DNA of 60,000 nucleotides from Polytrichum commune (GCA_950295325.1 OX485804.1:3412001-3472000); one strand, 5' to 3'. Positions 36,161 to 48,100 are shown, counted from the first letter of the stretch. Notes: a model not told the origin generated them from the letters alone. Numbers and translations: made by a program.

Positions 36161-36499
36161 CTGTGAAACTTTGCTTGGACTGCAACGACGTTCTTGACTG
36201 CGAAGAATGCATTGTGCATGTGTAAGCATATCACAATTGAGAGAACGCCATCCTACAAGTGTGTGGCAGGCAATATTCAATGTAGTTAGGCTTGTATACA
36301 AGCCGGATGGCTAGTAAATTGCCATTGTTTGCCAATTCTAGGGTTCGTGAAATTAAGCCATTCTGCTGTCTTTGTGCGGGTGTCCAACTGTGTCCCCTTC
36401 TACAGTGTGCCCATGTAGCACATCATCAACCTAGTGTTGTTTTTTACGTCCTAGCTTCAATATGTCTTTGAAGAAATATATGTACAAGTGTGCATCATG

Positions 36500-37500
36500 A
36501 AATATAGTACTATATGGCTATCAGGCGGGGGCATACATCCCCCACCAGCAAGACGCCGAGCTCCAGCGCAACGCATACGTTGTGTCCATCTTGTGCACAT
36601 TGTAGGAAACCAACACAGACACGTTCAGTGGCCGTTTGAATGTTGAAGTCCGTGTGCATAAGAGAACCTTGTGTTTTGTGGAATCGCGCCGACATGCCCC
36701 ATATCATGCCAAGGGTTGCATGCAGTCGAGAGCACAAAGTTGCCATAAAACTCCACCGCTTCCAGAACAATCATGAGATCCTGCAGAAGCAACACACAGT
36801 GGATTGAGAGCCCTTTTCCATACTTGTCTGCGGCAATACATATGTTAACTCCCATCCGAGGCCAACACGTGTCTCCAATGCATTGCTTTGGGCGCATCTA
36901 TTCCCGCAGTCACTGCTTCGTGGTCCTTCATTATTTTCTGTGGGTGATGCATCATGCTGCAGCCCCCTGTGGCCATTCCAGACAGCGGTGGAGGTCTGCA
37001 AGAAATTCCACATCAGGATCATTAGCTGGGTCCAATCCCCCCCCCCTTGAAGCATCCCTGCATCTATCATGCGCAACTGCTGGTGGCTGAAGATGGCGTA
37101 AGGTTGGAATTTCAACCTCCACGTACGTGCCACTCCTAAACCCACAGGTGCACATTACGAGTCAGGAATCCGTGTGCAACACGAAATATTGGTTGTGAAA
37201 AGACATTGTCTAATATGCCTACATTCCAAAAACCATATTCAGGGATAATATGGTTGAACTTCTGCAACTCACAAATGGATGGGCATCCAAAACTAGTTTA
37301 GGCACATATGTTTGCACGTCAAACAACTCCAACTAGCTGGAAGACCACGGGTTTTGTGACAAGTGATGGGGTGCGTATGTTCTACCTTTTTCATTGGTAC
37401 ACCGGCGCGGCTTAAAATCAGTGCGTCCGTATCCCAATCCCAGCGACCATCACTCCAACGGCTCCTGTCTGTTATTGCTGGCACCAGCCATGCTGCGATC
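36500..37500 (-). other. Degenerate minus-strand coding relic downstream of TNP2
   Basis: Overlapping minus-strand ORFs (36510-36770, 36625-36897, 36771-37145, 36952-37155, 37293-37484) follow one another in changing frames. Their higher GC suggests a former gene. No family is recognised. By position it may be the second gene of the CACTA element or its TNP2 tail. Confidence 0.35.
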
Positions 37501-38599
37501 TCACAACTTCTCTCTGTGACTGACTAACAAGTGCCCATTTCTGGGCGCAAGAGCGCCCACATCCTCTGCAGTACATGTGACTACATCATATTGACATCAT
37601 TCGCCCAAACAAACAAGTGCAGCAAATATAACGACCCTAGAAATGTGCACATAGAGTTCACCCATGCACACAAATTGTGTGGCTGCAGTATGTGCCGCTG
37701 TGTCCATTGTAAGCCACAATGATTCACTTCACGTCCTCTGTTCACTGCCACATGAACCTCCTCCCCATCCTCCCCGGATGTGTCCCACCTCCAACATCAT
37801 TCTTGTCTCCTGCCTCCCTCCTCTCCCCCTGCATTACTGTGAAAATATCTATGTCGGCATTGGACTCCTCCTGGCCCAGTGAATGCTCCACACCCGTTGC
37901 AGTTAGTCGCCTTCCGTGGGCCTCCATCTGCAGAACAACACTCCATCCAGGGTTCGTCTTGTCTGCCACAAAAAACACATGCACACGTTCATTTCGGATG
38001 TTAGCAAACAACATGCTCAGGGTCCCCCCTATTCACGCACGTGTGCGGCATAGGATACACCGACCATGGGTGGGTACCTGCGTTGCCAACGAAGGAAGTA
38101 TGAAGGGATCTTTGTTGGAATGCGGCATTGCAGCCATGTTTGCAAGCCAAAACCCATGTGAGTCTCGTCGCATCCGTGGATGCAGCTCAGTATTGGGGGC
38201 CACCCATGACACCACCATCAACACAACATTCATGTTCAAATAATTCAACACCATGATGTCTTTTAATGTCCCAACTCTTAATAAGTCGACATGTCCGCCT
38301 GGTGCCGGCGAGTCATTGCCATCGATGCGATGCCCCAGCTCCGCAACTCCGCTATCGAATGTCACATTATTCTCACCCATTTCCTCGACCTCGACTCGAT
38401 AGTGCGAGACATACGAGGTCATGCTCCTAAATGAGCACACCCTCCTTGATGGAGGGCTCGACAATGCTTTCAGTTCGTGCAACTCAGAATTGACGCATTC
38501 TTCCAAGGTCGCACTCCGGTCCCGCAACCACCTTCTGAATGGCTCCATCGGCTCTCCACATGCCAACTCCCTTTCGTACTCTCTGTTCACAGTACTGAA

Positions 38600-39440
38600 A
38601 CATGTAGAATTTTTTTATAGAGAATATCGCATAACCTTATAATTCGAGATACTCTATCGAGATGGAACGAGTAGTCGCACCGCACCGGCCGTGTTGCACT
38701 GGCTACACTCCGTCACACCGCACCGGCTACACCGCACAAGCCACACCGCTCCGACTACATGACAGAACTTGATTGTTTGTGTGACCACCACTATGTTGCA
38801 ATAAAAGGAAACTCTTTATTCATTGGAAGAAGAGAAGTGACAATCAGCTAAGACTCAGCTCTATCTCATGACCTTATCGCATTTGCAGATCAGGACCTAA
38901 TAGAAAAGCTCCCTTTATTCTCTAAAAGACATTGCAGGATCCCTGAGCTTCAAGCCTATTTCCTACATGAAAAGACCTTATGGTGCTCGGGGGAAGGGCG
39001 AGTGGAAAAAGTGATGAACTACTTGAATAGAGCTCTATGACATGGAAGAGTCGAGCTCCAGGAAGGACTCAGAGGAAAAATGGAAAAATGGAGAAGCCAC
39101 TCAAGCTGATGACCTCAATGCTAAGAGGAGCTCTATAAATCCTATAGGAAATGGTTTCTTGGCATGACTTGGAAGTTGAAGTTTTCTTGCCAAGGCATGG
39201 TGGTTACTGATTGCTTGTGATTTTCCTTATGGTTAAGGGTTGTGGAGTCCGGGTTTCCCTCTAAATCAAGTGTGATCTTGGAGTGTGAGAGAGGGAGAAG
39301 AGAAAGGTAAAAGAAAACTAACGAGCATAAAAGTAAAAAGTAAGTGGTAAAAAACTTGGGATATCAGTACCACACATGTCTTTAACAATCACCCTTTCTG
39401 TCTGCAACATATGTAGACAAACATGCGAACTTCAACATCC
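38600..39440. other. Unrelated segment inside the TNP2 relic (intron or insertion)
   Basis: Between the DUF4218 part and the DUF4216 part lie about 850 bases without TNP2 resemblance. It begins with short CACCGCACCGGCTACAC-like repeats at 38673-38760. Beyond these it is AT-richer and carries an AATAAA-like site near 38799. A solo LTR or an intron are the main options; I found no clear target duplication. Confidence 0.5.
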
Positions 39441-39989
39441 AGTATCAACTTGTATCTACCGGCGCATCTCCCAAGTCCGGGGATGGTGTCCGATGACATA
39501 ATCGTGTGCCCGAATGACATCATACGCCGACAACACGTGGACACGACCCCGTCCCTCCACGATAGAACCCCTTGTCCCTTCCTCTTCTGTGGTTTCCCAT
39601 ACGTGGCGTTTGATATGTCTGTGCAGGTTCAGGTACTCCGTGCAAAACCCTAGCAATTCCTTTGCCGCATACCCGTTGGCCATTGATGCCTCTGGGTGCG
39701 CTCTGCTTCGGACATATGATTTTAAAGTTCCCATATATTTCTCGCATGGGTACATCTATCAGGCCCCCACTGGGCTACACACCTTCATCTCATCCACCAA
39801 ATGGATGAGTAATGTTGCATTATATCAAAAAATGCCAGTGGAAAACATACTTCTAGAACACAGATTGTCTCTACAATATATAGTCGCAGCGCATTTATGT
39901 CGGCCTTATCCACGACTGTCGCAACCCTTGCTAGGTCCCTTAATAATCTTGCCAATTTTTGTTTCTAGCAAAGGTTACGAGCGCTAACC

Positions 39990-40890
39990 CTTCGCATTCC
40001 GCCATGCTAATGGATAGCTCCTCTTACCCCGGACCAATAGTTCATAGGAGGGAACCAACCCTCCTACTTTGCTTTCGGAACTCACCCCTTAATCGGTAAC
40101 CCATTTCCCCAATGTGGACTTCCATCCATGGAAGTCCAATCCTATGTTGATCATCGCGTTGCCGGAGCAACACTACAACAACCCGAAGCATACTAGGCAA
40201 CTATGGCCTCACAATAGGCCAAAACCCATGGAGGCCTTGCCGTTCGGCCTCGGGTGGGTGAGGCCACACCACCTCACCCATATAAGCCTCTAGGACTTCA
40301 CGCGGGGCCCCTACCCCACCGTCAACCAACCTCTTGTCTCTCTACCAAGAGTTGGGGCCAAGTGGACATTTTCCTTTAGCTGCTGGGCCTAGAACCCCCC
40401 CAGCAGCTTCAGACCATCATAACTTCCTTGTATGATGTCTGATCATAACAACCAACCACTTCATCCTCATCTACGCTTCACGTAGATGCCGATGGACTCC
40501 TCACTTGCCCCATTTGAGCAAGTCTTCAGGAAGTTATGCCTGTTTGAACCTTGGCAGTCCCGGGAATCACTCCCAGGCACTGCTGTACCAGGGCGCTGTC
40601 CCGGGACAGCGCCCCACTCAAATGGCCATAACTCCTAGCTCACACCTCCGCTTGAGGTGATCTTGAGCATTCTAGAATCACCACGCCATGAGCTACGCAT
40701 AACTCATGGCCTTACCCTTGTGCCTCCTAATCTTCGTGGGTGGGAGGCGTTCCCAACGCCCGGGGCCCTCACCCACACTAGGATCACTTGGGCCCTCTCA
40801 CCAACGGCACCACAAGTTCCGGGTTTCACTCCGGGTCCCCCTTGTGCCCATGGTGTTTCGGCCACTCCTCATGGAGAGGTGCGCGACAAC
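39990..40890. mobile_element. Insertion of about 900 bp in the TNP2 relic, with a 24-bp perfect palindrome
   Basis: TNP2 similarity stops at about 40890 (after SFTRICTRVV) and resumes at about 39965 (DLARVATVVDKADI). The sequence between is C-rich on the plus strand and has no coding signal. It contains the perfect palindrome GGGCGCTGTCCC/GGGACAGCGCCC at 40591-40614. The type of element is not known and its exact ends are not visible. Confidence 0.55.
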
Positions 40891-41939
40891 GACCCTAGTG
40901 CAAATTCTGGTGAAACTCTTGCCTAGCCTAATCAGTGCAGTTCTTTGTAAAGGTTGCAGCAATGATCTAATAGCCACCGGTATGATTTGTTGTACTAAAC
41001 AATGGTGATCATGGGATTTCAGATTTGTAAACCTTGATTTCTTTACATGTTTGCCAAGTGCGCTGCCGTACCCTGTGGGTGTGCGGATTGCACTTACCTC
41101 GTCCACAAAAAAACTTCTTTCGGCATCGGTGAAAACATATGGCGCGTGTGGCTTCAAAAATCGCTGCCGGTTCGTTCGGGGTCTCAGCCAAAGCTCCCTG
41201 CGTATCCCTAGTTCATGCATGTTTCTCCTTGACTCCGGAGTGTCTTTCTCTCCAAAGAGGAACTTCAATACAAATTTTGCAATTTTTTTTTTATATGCAT
41301 AACGTCTAGCACATGACACACTGGCATGCCCTGCACGCACGACATTAAAATTGTTATCAACACATTATCACGCCCTACTACAGGTACTTGCCATAAATTA
41401 TAAACTTACATGGACTTACCTTCCAGTATGACAACGAATATAATGTAGGTAGTTGCTTCACTCCGCTGCATAGCGTCGAGTTATCCTCGCCTCCAATCCT
41501 TCCCCCCAACCGTGCATTCTCAGCACGCATGTACGCCCAGTGGATGTGGCTTGACGCATCCATTGCAGCAAGTGCGCAGTCTAGCTCCTCTGTCGAAAAT
41601 ACATTTGTGTCGAACCTAAATGGATGGTCTGGAGGCAGCCACCGTTGGTGCCTCCCGCCATACACAATCTTTGACAAACTTTCCGAGTATCGTGCTTGAG
41701 TGTTTGGTCCATACACTGGGCACGCACAATATCCTTTATTCGCCGTGCCAGCCAACATGGCGTAGGCCGGAAAGTCGTGTACGCACCACAACAACATTGC
41801 TCGTAGTGTGAACACGGCCTCTTCTCGCCATCGGGTTGCATCGTAGCACGCTACGCCCTCTGCCCATAATTCCCTCAACTCTTCTAGTAACGGGCTCAAG
41901 TAAACATCTATGCGATCAGCTGTCACATGCCATTCTTGT

Positions 41940-42090
41940 CACATTTGTAGGTGATGTGGCCATGCTCTTTGGCATGATGTTTGCTATGCTATGTACCATG
42001 TTTTTTGCCATGCTATTTACCATACTATTAGCATGATATTTCCCTTGCTACTGACCATATTATTTGGCATGTTATCTACCAAGTTTGTCC
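41940..42090. repeat. Degenerate TTTGCCATGCTATT repeats at the TNP2 break
   Basis: About nine loosely repeated units of the type TTTG(G/C)CATG(C/A)TATTTACCAT follow directly where TNP2 similarity ends. Simple-sequence growth at this border may have replaced or hidden the start of the transposase gene. Confidence 0.6.
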
Positions 42091-42998
42091 TGTCACTAAC
42101 CTTGATTGACAAAGGCTGATACTTTTCACATGTGGAAAGCATCATCCGAGTAATATTGTCGTCCTTGTTCTCAGCCTTTGGCTACCTTTAGACAAGTTAA
42201 ATTCATTCTCACGGGTCTGTATAGATTTGAGGTTCCTCCGGCACACCAATAATCTATTTTTCGTTCTTTACCTATCTTAAACCCCGTCGAATGCTTTCTT
42301 GTTAAAGAGTTTCCGAGCTCCAGTAGTTGCTGTCCGTGAAGTTCCCACCACTTTGAGGAGAATCATGAATTTATTGATGAGTTCAGTGATTTGCATTATT
42401 CATTGTGGATTCACTATGCACGGTGTATGTGAGAGTCCTTGGTGAACTTTCTTAGCTTACAGTGAACAATTTTATTTGAGGAGCATGTGATGTTGAACCG
42501 AAGCTGACCTCTTCAGTAACCTCTTAAGTCAAACCGTGGTTGAGGATAAAATATAACATCGCCAGTTAATTGTACTCGAGTATCCAGCCTGTGTTACTGC
42601 TGCTTTCTTGAGTTGCTTCTGCAAATGCAACATAGATGCAAAAAACTCGTGATACATTCTTGTTTCTAGATTTATATCTGGTATCAAAATTTAATGTCCA
42701 TCCATTGGCCGAAAGTGCAATGTCTTGTTGAGCATCTTGTAGCTTAGCAACTGCAAAGCTAAATTTTAGCTAGTAACTGTTAGCACTCAATCTTCTTGAA
42801 TCCTTGAAACCTGCACTTAATTCTATGAAATCATTTTTTATTTATAGAGTGTTCTGCATTCACTTAGACTGGGTGCTTATTATCCTGGACTCTGGAATAC
42901 CCATGTCATATGCCACGATTTTGCCAGGAATCTGCCACACAATTGTTTGTGTTTGCTTTAGTGGTCTTCAGGTGTAGGGATAGTTCTCTACCTGCAAG
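42091..42998. other. Spacer without a recognised gene
   Basis: AT-rich sequence; no ORF of note and no repeat seen. Confidence 0.5.
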
Positions 42999-43850
42999 AT
43001 GACAGATGCGGATGCAGGTAGCATGCCCGAAAATGCTCCAGAAGCCTTTGACATGCCCTCATCCACAGTACCACGATTAACAGCGGGGGAGGAGAAGGTT
43101 GCCACTCGCGGTCATTCTAGCAGGACTCCGAAATCTGCCCGTCCTCCATTTTTGCCTGAGTGGCATCGTCCACGACAAAAAACCTCCTTGCCCCGGGTAA
43201 AAGCTAATCTCGGTGTCCACACCCTATTCAGTGCGTTGTGGCTTGGGCTATGTTTGAGTTCCAAACCTGAATTTTATTAATATCATAGGTGTGCGAATGC
43301 ATGTATTAATAAAAATTTAAATGTAGCATATTTAAATGAGCAATCCGATTCCCTGATGTGCGATCATGATGCGTGCAGTGGGACTTCACAACCGATCCAA
43401 AATGGCCATACCCCCAATATCCTCCCTACGGCTATGCCCCCCCATACATGCATCCATTCCACACCTATCCACCGCCGCCCGCCTCTTCATATGCACCACC
43501 TCTGCCATCATGAGATGCCACACCCTCCTATGCTGCAATCGTATCCGCACACCGGATATGAACGCCCGTACGGAAGACATTCCAATCGCACACGACATTC
43601 GCGATCTGATAGTCCACATATAGCTCGAGCAACTCTGGAAGAAGCAAGGAACATGAAGGGATGGGTGAGAAGCAACGCGACATGGGGGTTCGAAGGAATG
43701 CTAGTGAGAATCCTATGGGCACCACATCTATACCCACGACAACCAAGGAAATATATCGCCATGATCTCCTTTGCTCTTTCTGGATGATGCAAATATTGGA
43801 CCTCTCAAAATGTGCGATGAGGTATTGTGGGCTTCCGGGAAACCTGGAAA
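42999..43850 (+). pseudogene. Proline/tyrosine-rich coding relic of unknown family, probably transposon-borne
   Basis: An ORF opening MTDADAGSMPENAPEAFDM runs to a plausible donor after codon 66 (exon 42999-43196, CGG|GTAA). A plausible acceptor (GTGCAG) at 43378 leads in frame into WDFTTDPKWPYPQYPPYGYA and a P/Y-rich tail that stops at 43511-43513. Sense-looking sequence then goes on in a second frame (LQSYPHTGYERPYGRHSNRT, THE RATLEEARNMKGW stretch) and in a third frame (from 43661, MGEKQRDMGVRRNASENPMG), which suggests two frameshifts. If the frames are ignored it looks like a disordered N-terminus followed by a basic region. It lies upstream of TNP2 on the other strand. It could be a small live gene ending at 43513, but a decayed transposon accessory gene fits better. 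No function is assigned. Confidence 0.4.
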
Positions 43851-43989
43851 GTGGGTGAGGCGGCCATCCGAGTACATGCGGGAGAAATGTTTGCCGAGAT
43901 CCACGGAGAATGCATAGTTGTGGTCGTTGTTCCACCATCATCCTATAAACTTTGACATCTCCTACGAAACGGCAGCTGCCTGGCAAAGC

Positions 43990-46090
43990 AGTGTACTCTC
44001 ATATGTACTTCAATTTTTTGGACACGTGGACAATCTAAATCAGAACAATACAAAACAAAGTAGTGGATTTATATATGAAAACATTAGTAATATACGAGTA
44101 TTGTAAAACCTCCGACTGAGACCAAAATGATTTATCTATGTATTTTATCTATAGTTCCTTCCGAATTAGGTTTGCCATCGAGCCTACAGTGGTTATCATA
44201 TTTCAATCACGTGGTCCAATGGTTATTATTACATTTTTTTGGGTATTCGATCATGGGGCCACCCCGAACCACATACCTCTCAAATGCAAGTTTCATATTA
44301 AGCAAAGTGACTAAATTAAGGTTGTCCTTCGTTGGCATTTTATGTATGCGAGTGCTATTCAATTTATTTTTCATGTACTTTAACTGCTATCAATGAGATC
44401 ATCCGCAATGAAAGAAATATGATACTTGTATATCCAATTTACTTGCAATGATAATTATATGTCAGTTCTTACACATTTCAGTAAACATTTCCTACAATTT
44501 ACTAATGTAATGATAATTATATGTCAGTATTCATAATTAAACAAATCACCTATTCTAAGATAACGTTGCCATCCGCTTCTCTAATTACATCATATTGGTG
44601 GTAGAGTGGACAAGTTTACTTTGAAACATCTGGATTTTGGAAATGAATGAGTGAGCTTATTGCTTTGGAATGTTATGAATGCCTACATCGTCCAAATTAT
44701 GAAGTGTATGGTTGATGGCATGGTCACATGGTAAAATGATAAATACACTAAATATTTGTTTTGCTAGGATTCACAATATGTTATATGAGTTGTCCCACAA
44801 TAAGTATGTATTAATCAAAACTTGGCAATTAGAGCGTGAGCTATGCTTGGCATATGACACTTGTGGGCACATGATATGTGAATATGACCTCTTTAATAAC
44901 GAAGATGCTATTATTTTTAATAAAAATACATCAAAGAAATGTGCACTATAGGCTATGGTAGGAAAAGTAATAGGTACAACTTTGATATTATTTATTTATT
45001 CATTTCATTCGTATCTCTGACTGTGTAGAAATTCAAATTTACCTCACTTATGTAAACACTCCAATACATATCAACGTTTGGTTTAGGTTTTGATTAATGT
45101 TCCAAAAAAATTAAACTTTTTTGGCTATCCTATAAAAATTGAAATCCTTGGGGCAACCTTGGGAAAAATGGAATGTCTAAGAAACAAACCATCAAACCCA
45201 TGGATATAGGCCCATGTTCATGCATATGCTTATGCTCAAGCTTGCTTTCAATGCATGCTCATATCCTAGCTACGCTTGTGGGTAGGTGTGGCTCCAAGAA
45301 CAAATACTAAAAAGACACATGTTTAAAGGAGATTGGACTACATGCTCAAAATATGATAGTTAGTCTAAGCTCAACATAATTTAGGAAGTCTACATGACCA
45401 CTTAATGAGCACAAAAATCTTCACTTTGATAATGAATGAAATATTCATATGAACTCTGAAAGTTATGAGGAAAGTGACTATGACCTCATTTTAAATTTGC
45501 TAACTGTCTCGTAGTAATTGCGTATTTCATATCCCAGGAGAAGTGAGCTAGTCAGAAAAAGTACCATGTATGACCCATCCACCTCACATGCATCAGCTAC
45601 AAAGGAAAGAAACAAGAGAGAGACACAGAAGTGCTTTATGATGGAGGGTTGACTTGCATGTTTAACTTAAATCCAAAAGGTTGAAACTTGAGAATCTTTC
45701 TGCTCCAACCTTATAATAGTGCATTCTCAAAGTACAATTATAAAAGTTGTAGATAGACAACAGTCTACCAGACAATTGTACTACCTGAAGCTGGGTTGCA
45801 ATATCAACTTGTGCAGCAAGTAGAGATCATCAAGAGAAAGTGGAGCCTTGAAATTAAGGTGATAATGCTATATTATTAGAGCAAGGCCAGCGATCCTACA
45901 TGTGTATCTGCATCTCGGGAATGGGAAAGTAGTTTTCATCCAGGATGTAGATGCAAATCCAGGTATTCCCTCAACTCACACTGCATCGCATGGTGGAGCT
46001 TTACCTCTCCAAGTCACCATAAAGGTAGTCTACAATGGCAAATAGCCTCCATCATTAAGTGTACTTACTGCTCGGATGTGACTAATAGGC
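43990..46090. other. Intergenic stretch with a dispersed repeat copy
   Basis: No gene is recognised; ORFs are below 90 codons and lack motifs. About 45290-45600 is a second copy of the repeat found around 24785-25465. Confidence 0.55.
45290..45600. repeat. Second copy of the repeat family found near 24785-25465
   Basis: Shared landmarks include AAAGACA...TTTAAAGGAGATTGGAC, GCTCAAAATATGATAG, TCTTCACTTTGATAATGAA, ATATTCATA, GAGGAAAGTGACTA, AGAAGTGAGCTAGTC and GACCCATCCACCT. Order and orientation are kept. The region corresponding to most of the foldback's right arm is absent here. Confidence 0.6.
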
Positions 46091-46098
46091 CCCCCCAC

Positions 46099-46778
46099 CA
46101 GGGTTGATTTTTCACAAGTTTTTGCCCGTCCATGTCCAAAACCCTTGAATTGAAAGGCAAAAAAAATTGCAACCCGTCCCAAAACCGGTAATTTCTAAAC
46201 CAACCCGTCCATGGAAAGGTTAAAGAAAAAACAACCCGTCTCAAAACCAGCTGGAAACTGAAAATACCCGTCCCGCAAGAGGTATAAATAAGTCTCTTAC
46301 AATGTTGGTGAAAATTAGAAGAAAAAAAACAAAAAAAACCGAAAGATGTCAACATGTGAATGGTTGCACTTGGAAACAATAGGATCCTGACAAATTATGC
46401 CTTCAATGTTCATCAGTTATCTGTCTTTTGCTGTCGATTCTCATCTTTCCAACCCACCCCATTCTAAATTTTGTGGTTGATGAATTAATGTATGCAGGTG
46501 AATCAAGCACTTCAAGATTGATATTTTGATTGGGTATTAGTGCTTTGATTGCATTATGCTTATATTCACATGTCATATATGACATAATGTAACTGATATT
46601 TGTACCATTTTTTTTTGGAAAAAATTATCAAAAAAATTGTTATTTTTAGAACCCGTCCAAAGTGAATTTGACACGTCCAAAAACTGGTTCATTTTCTAAG
46701 AACCCGTCCACTGGAAGTGGTTTTTTTTTATGAACATGTCCCTGGACATGTTACTGACCTTGTGAAAAATCACCACTG
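46099..46778. mobile_element. Non-autonomous hAT-type transposon with 8-bp target duplication
   Basis: The left end CAGGGTTGATTTTTCACAAG and the right end (inverted) CAGTGGTGATTTTTCACAAG match at 18 of 20 bases. CCCCCCAC flanks both sides exactly (46091-46098 and 46779-46786), the 8-bp duplication of hAT elements. The 680-bp body has many ACCCGTCC motifs near both ends (about 46130-46275 and 46650-46710), typical of hAT subterminal transposase sites. It encodes no transposase. Confidence 0.9.
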
Positions 46779-46781
46779 CCC

Positions 46782-46849
46782 CCCACACATACTGGTGGTG
46801 GGCGGTAGTGAACGGGCGAACACCGTTCGCTGCCACCAGTATGTGTGGG
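46782..46849. repeat. 68-bp hairpin next to the hAT element
   Basis: CCCACACATACTGGTGG (46782-46798) is a perfect inverted repeat of 46833-46849, with further pairing inside (GAACGG with CCGTTC). Its left arm overlaps the hAT target duplication. Confidence 0.9.
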
Positions 46850-46893
46850 TGTGTTTGCCCGTACCAAAGGGAGATTGGACATGCAATTGGCTT

Positions 46894-47195
46894 GAGTTTG
46901 AGAAATAACCAAGTTGAAGTTCAATCCGTCGAGCGGTTAATTACAGATGAACAGGTAATTGGCTTGGGTCTGAGAAACAACCAGGTTGAAGTTTAATCCA
47001 TCGAGCGGTTAGGTACATATGAACAAGCTGAGTTTGAGAATTAACCAGGTTGAAGTTCGAGAACTGGTGGTTAGGCACAGATGAACGAGTTGAGTTTGAG
47101 ATTTAACCACGTTCAAGTTCGAGAACTGGCGGTTAGGTATAAATGAACGAGTTTAGTTTGAGATTTAACTAGGTTGAAGTTTGAGATTTCAAGAT
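46894..47195. repeat. Five tandem units of about 63-72 bp
   Basis: Units start at about 46894, 46966, 47030, 47092 and 47154. Each carries GAGTTTGAGA, TTAACCAGGTTGAAGTT, a GAGCGGTTA/GGCGGTTA block and AGATGAACGAG. Confidence 0.85.
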
Positions 47196-47429
47196 AATTA
47201 CCAATCATTTTCGGTGAATCTATGGAATATGTCTAATTCAAATTCAACACACTTTTATAAAAATAACCAACCCATTAATGGGAATCTACAACATATTCCT
47301 CAATTTTATTTGTTTCTAGCAAGTATTTCTCGATTTAACAAAGAAAACCCGACAGATGTTGGCATGTTACCGGTCGGTCTTGGAAACACCGAGATGTCGA
47401 CCATCTAACTATGCCCTCAAAAAATTCCC

Positions 47430-48100
47430 CGGACCAGTGATTGGGGAGATTTTTGGGCATAACCAGTTAAGATCCTAGTGTTTGCAAGTCCAACTGGTTA
47501 CATGTTGATATCCTTTGGTTTTCCTTTATTAAGTTGGGGTACATGATCGGCAATTTTCTTGCAGTCTTGAACTTCCACCGGTTATTTCTCAAAACCATCC
47601 GGTTCATTTGTAACTAACTGCCGGTTCACCCCAATCATAGTTCACGAGCAACTAATAGTCCGAATTTTTTTTTGTGTGTGCTAGGTCGTAAATAACAGCG
47701 AACGGGCAAGCGGCGCGACGGTTGCGACCAGTCGCTGCCGCTGCCGAAAATCTCTTGAAAAGGGGCACCTTGCTGGTGGGAGCCTGCGACCGGCCCTCCC
47801 ACGAGCAGGTGTGGGCGGCCTATAACTGTACAAACTGCACTTAGGTAAATGAACTCAATGAGTGTCCTGGGGGGTTTTGGGCATAATCGGTCGAGATTGG
47901 AGTGATTCCAAGACCAACCGGTTACATATTGACATCTTTGAAATTTTAAAAAAATGAAATTCTAGAAAATTCTATAAAATATTCTATAAAATTCCTCTAT
48001 AGGAAATTTACCGTTCCATTAACTCTTGAATGTGGACCGGTTATTTTCCAATCTCAACCGGTTCATCTGTAGGTAGTGGTCGTTTCTCCCCATTCATCGT
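47430..48100. repeat. Imperfect duplication with AACCGGTT motifs and a second hairpin
   Basis: About 47450-47650 and 47870-48100 share the order GGGCATAACC/GGGCATAATC, CAAGTCCAACTGGTTACAT / CAAGACCAACCGGTTACAT, then CCGGTTATTT, CCGGTTCAT and CCCC-ATCAT. Between them, CACCTTGCTGGTGGGAG and CTCCCACGAGCAGGTG (about 47767-47814) form a second imperfect hairpin. The role is unknown. Confidence 0.6.

Larger units (their letters stand above)
37742..41926 (-). pseudogene. CACTA (En/Spm) transposon TNP2 transposase, broken
   Basis: Fragments follow TNP2 order on the minus strand. 41926-41420 (Transposase_21 domain): LSPLLEELRELWAEGV, FTLRAMLLWCVHDFPAYAML, GYCACPVYG, HPFRFD. Intron 41419-41331 has good GT-AG borders. 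41330-40890: VLDVMHIKKK, then ELGIRRELWLRP, LKSHDHHCLVQQIIPVAIR. 39965-39456 (DUF4218): ALRLYIVETICVLE, FPLAFFDIM, then YMGTLKSYVRSRAHPEASMA and GYAAKELLGFC. 38590-38033 (DUF4216-like): LKDIMVLNYLNMNVVLM and DPFILPSLATQVP. 38014-37742: VFFVADKTNPGWSVVL. The protein would cut and paste CACTA elements. It is disabled by a one-base frameshift in the A10 run at 41283-41292 (just after LDVMHI), by two unrelated segments (about 38600-39455 and 39990-40890), by a frame change near 39775 and by loss of the region before residue LSPLLEEL. The family assignment is secure. Confidence 0.9.

Noticed and set aside
37719-38243. 174-codon plus-strand ORF
   Set aside because: It is antisense to the TNP2 remnant, whose minus-strand translation has the recognisable motifs.
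38602-39393. Solo LTR with TG...CA ends inside TNP2
   Set aside because: TG and CA borders can be placed, but there is no matching 4-6 bp target duplication, so an intron is equally possible.
35528-42966. CACTA termini at 35528 (CACTAAAAGG) and 42966 (GCTTTAGTG)
   Set aside because: Only the first seven bases agree, and the 3-bp flanks differ, so the true ends of the element remain unknown.
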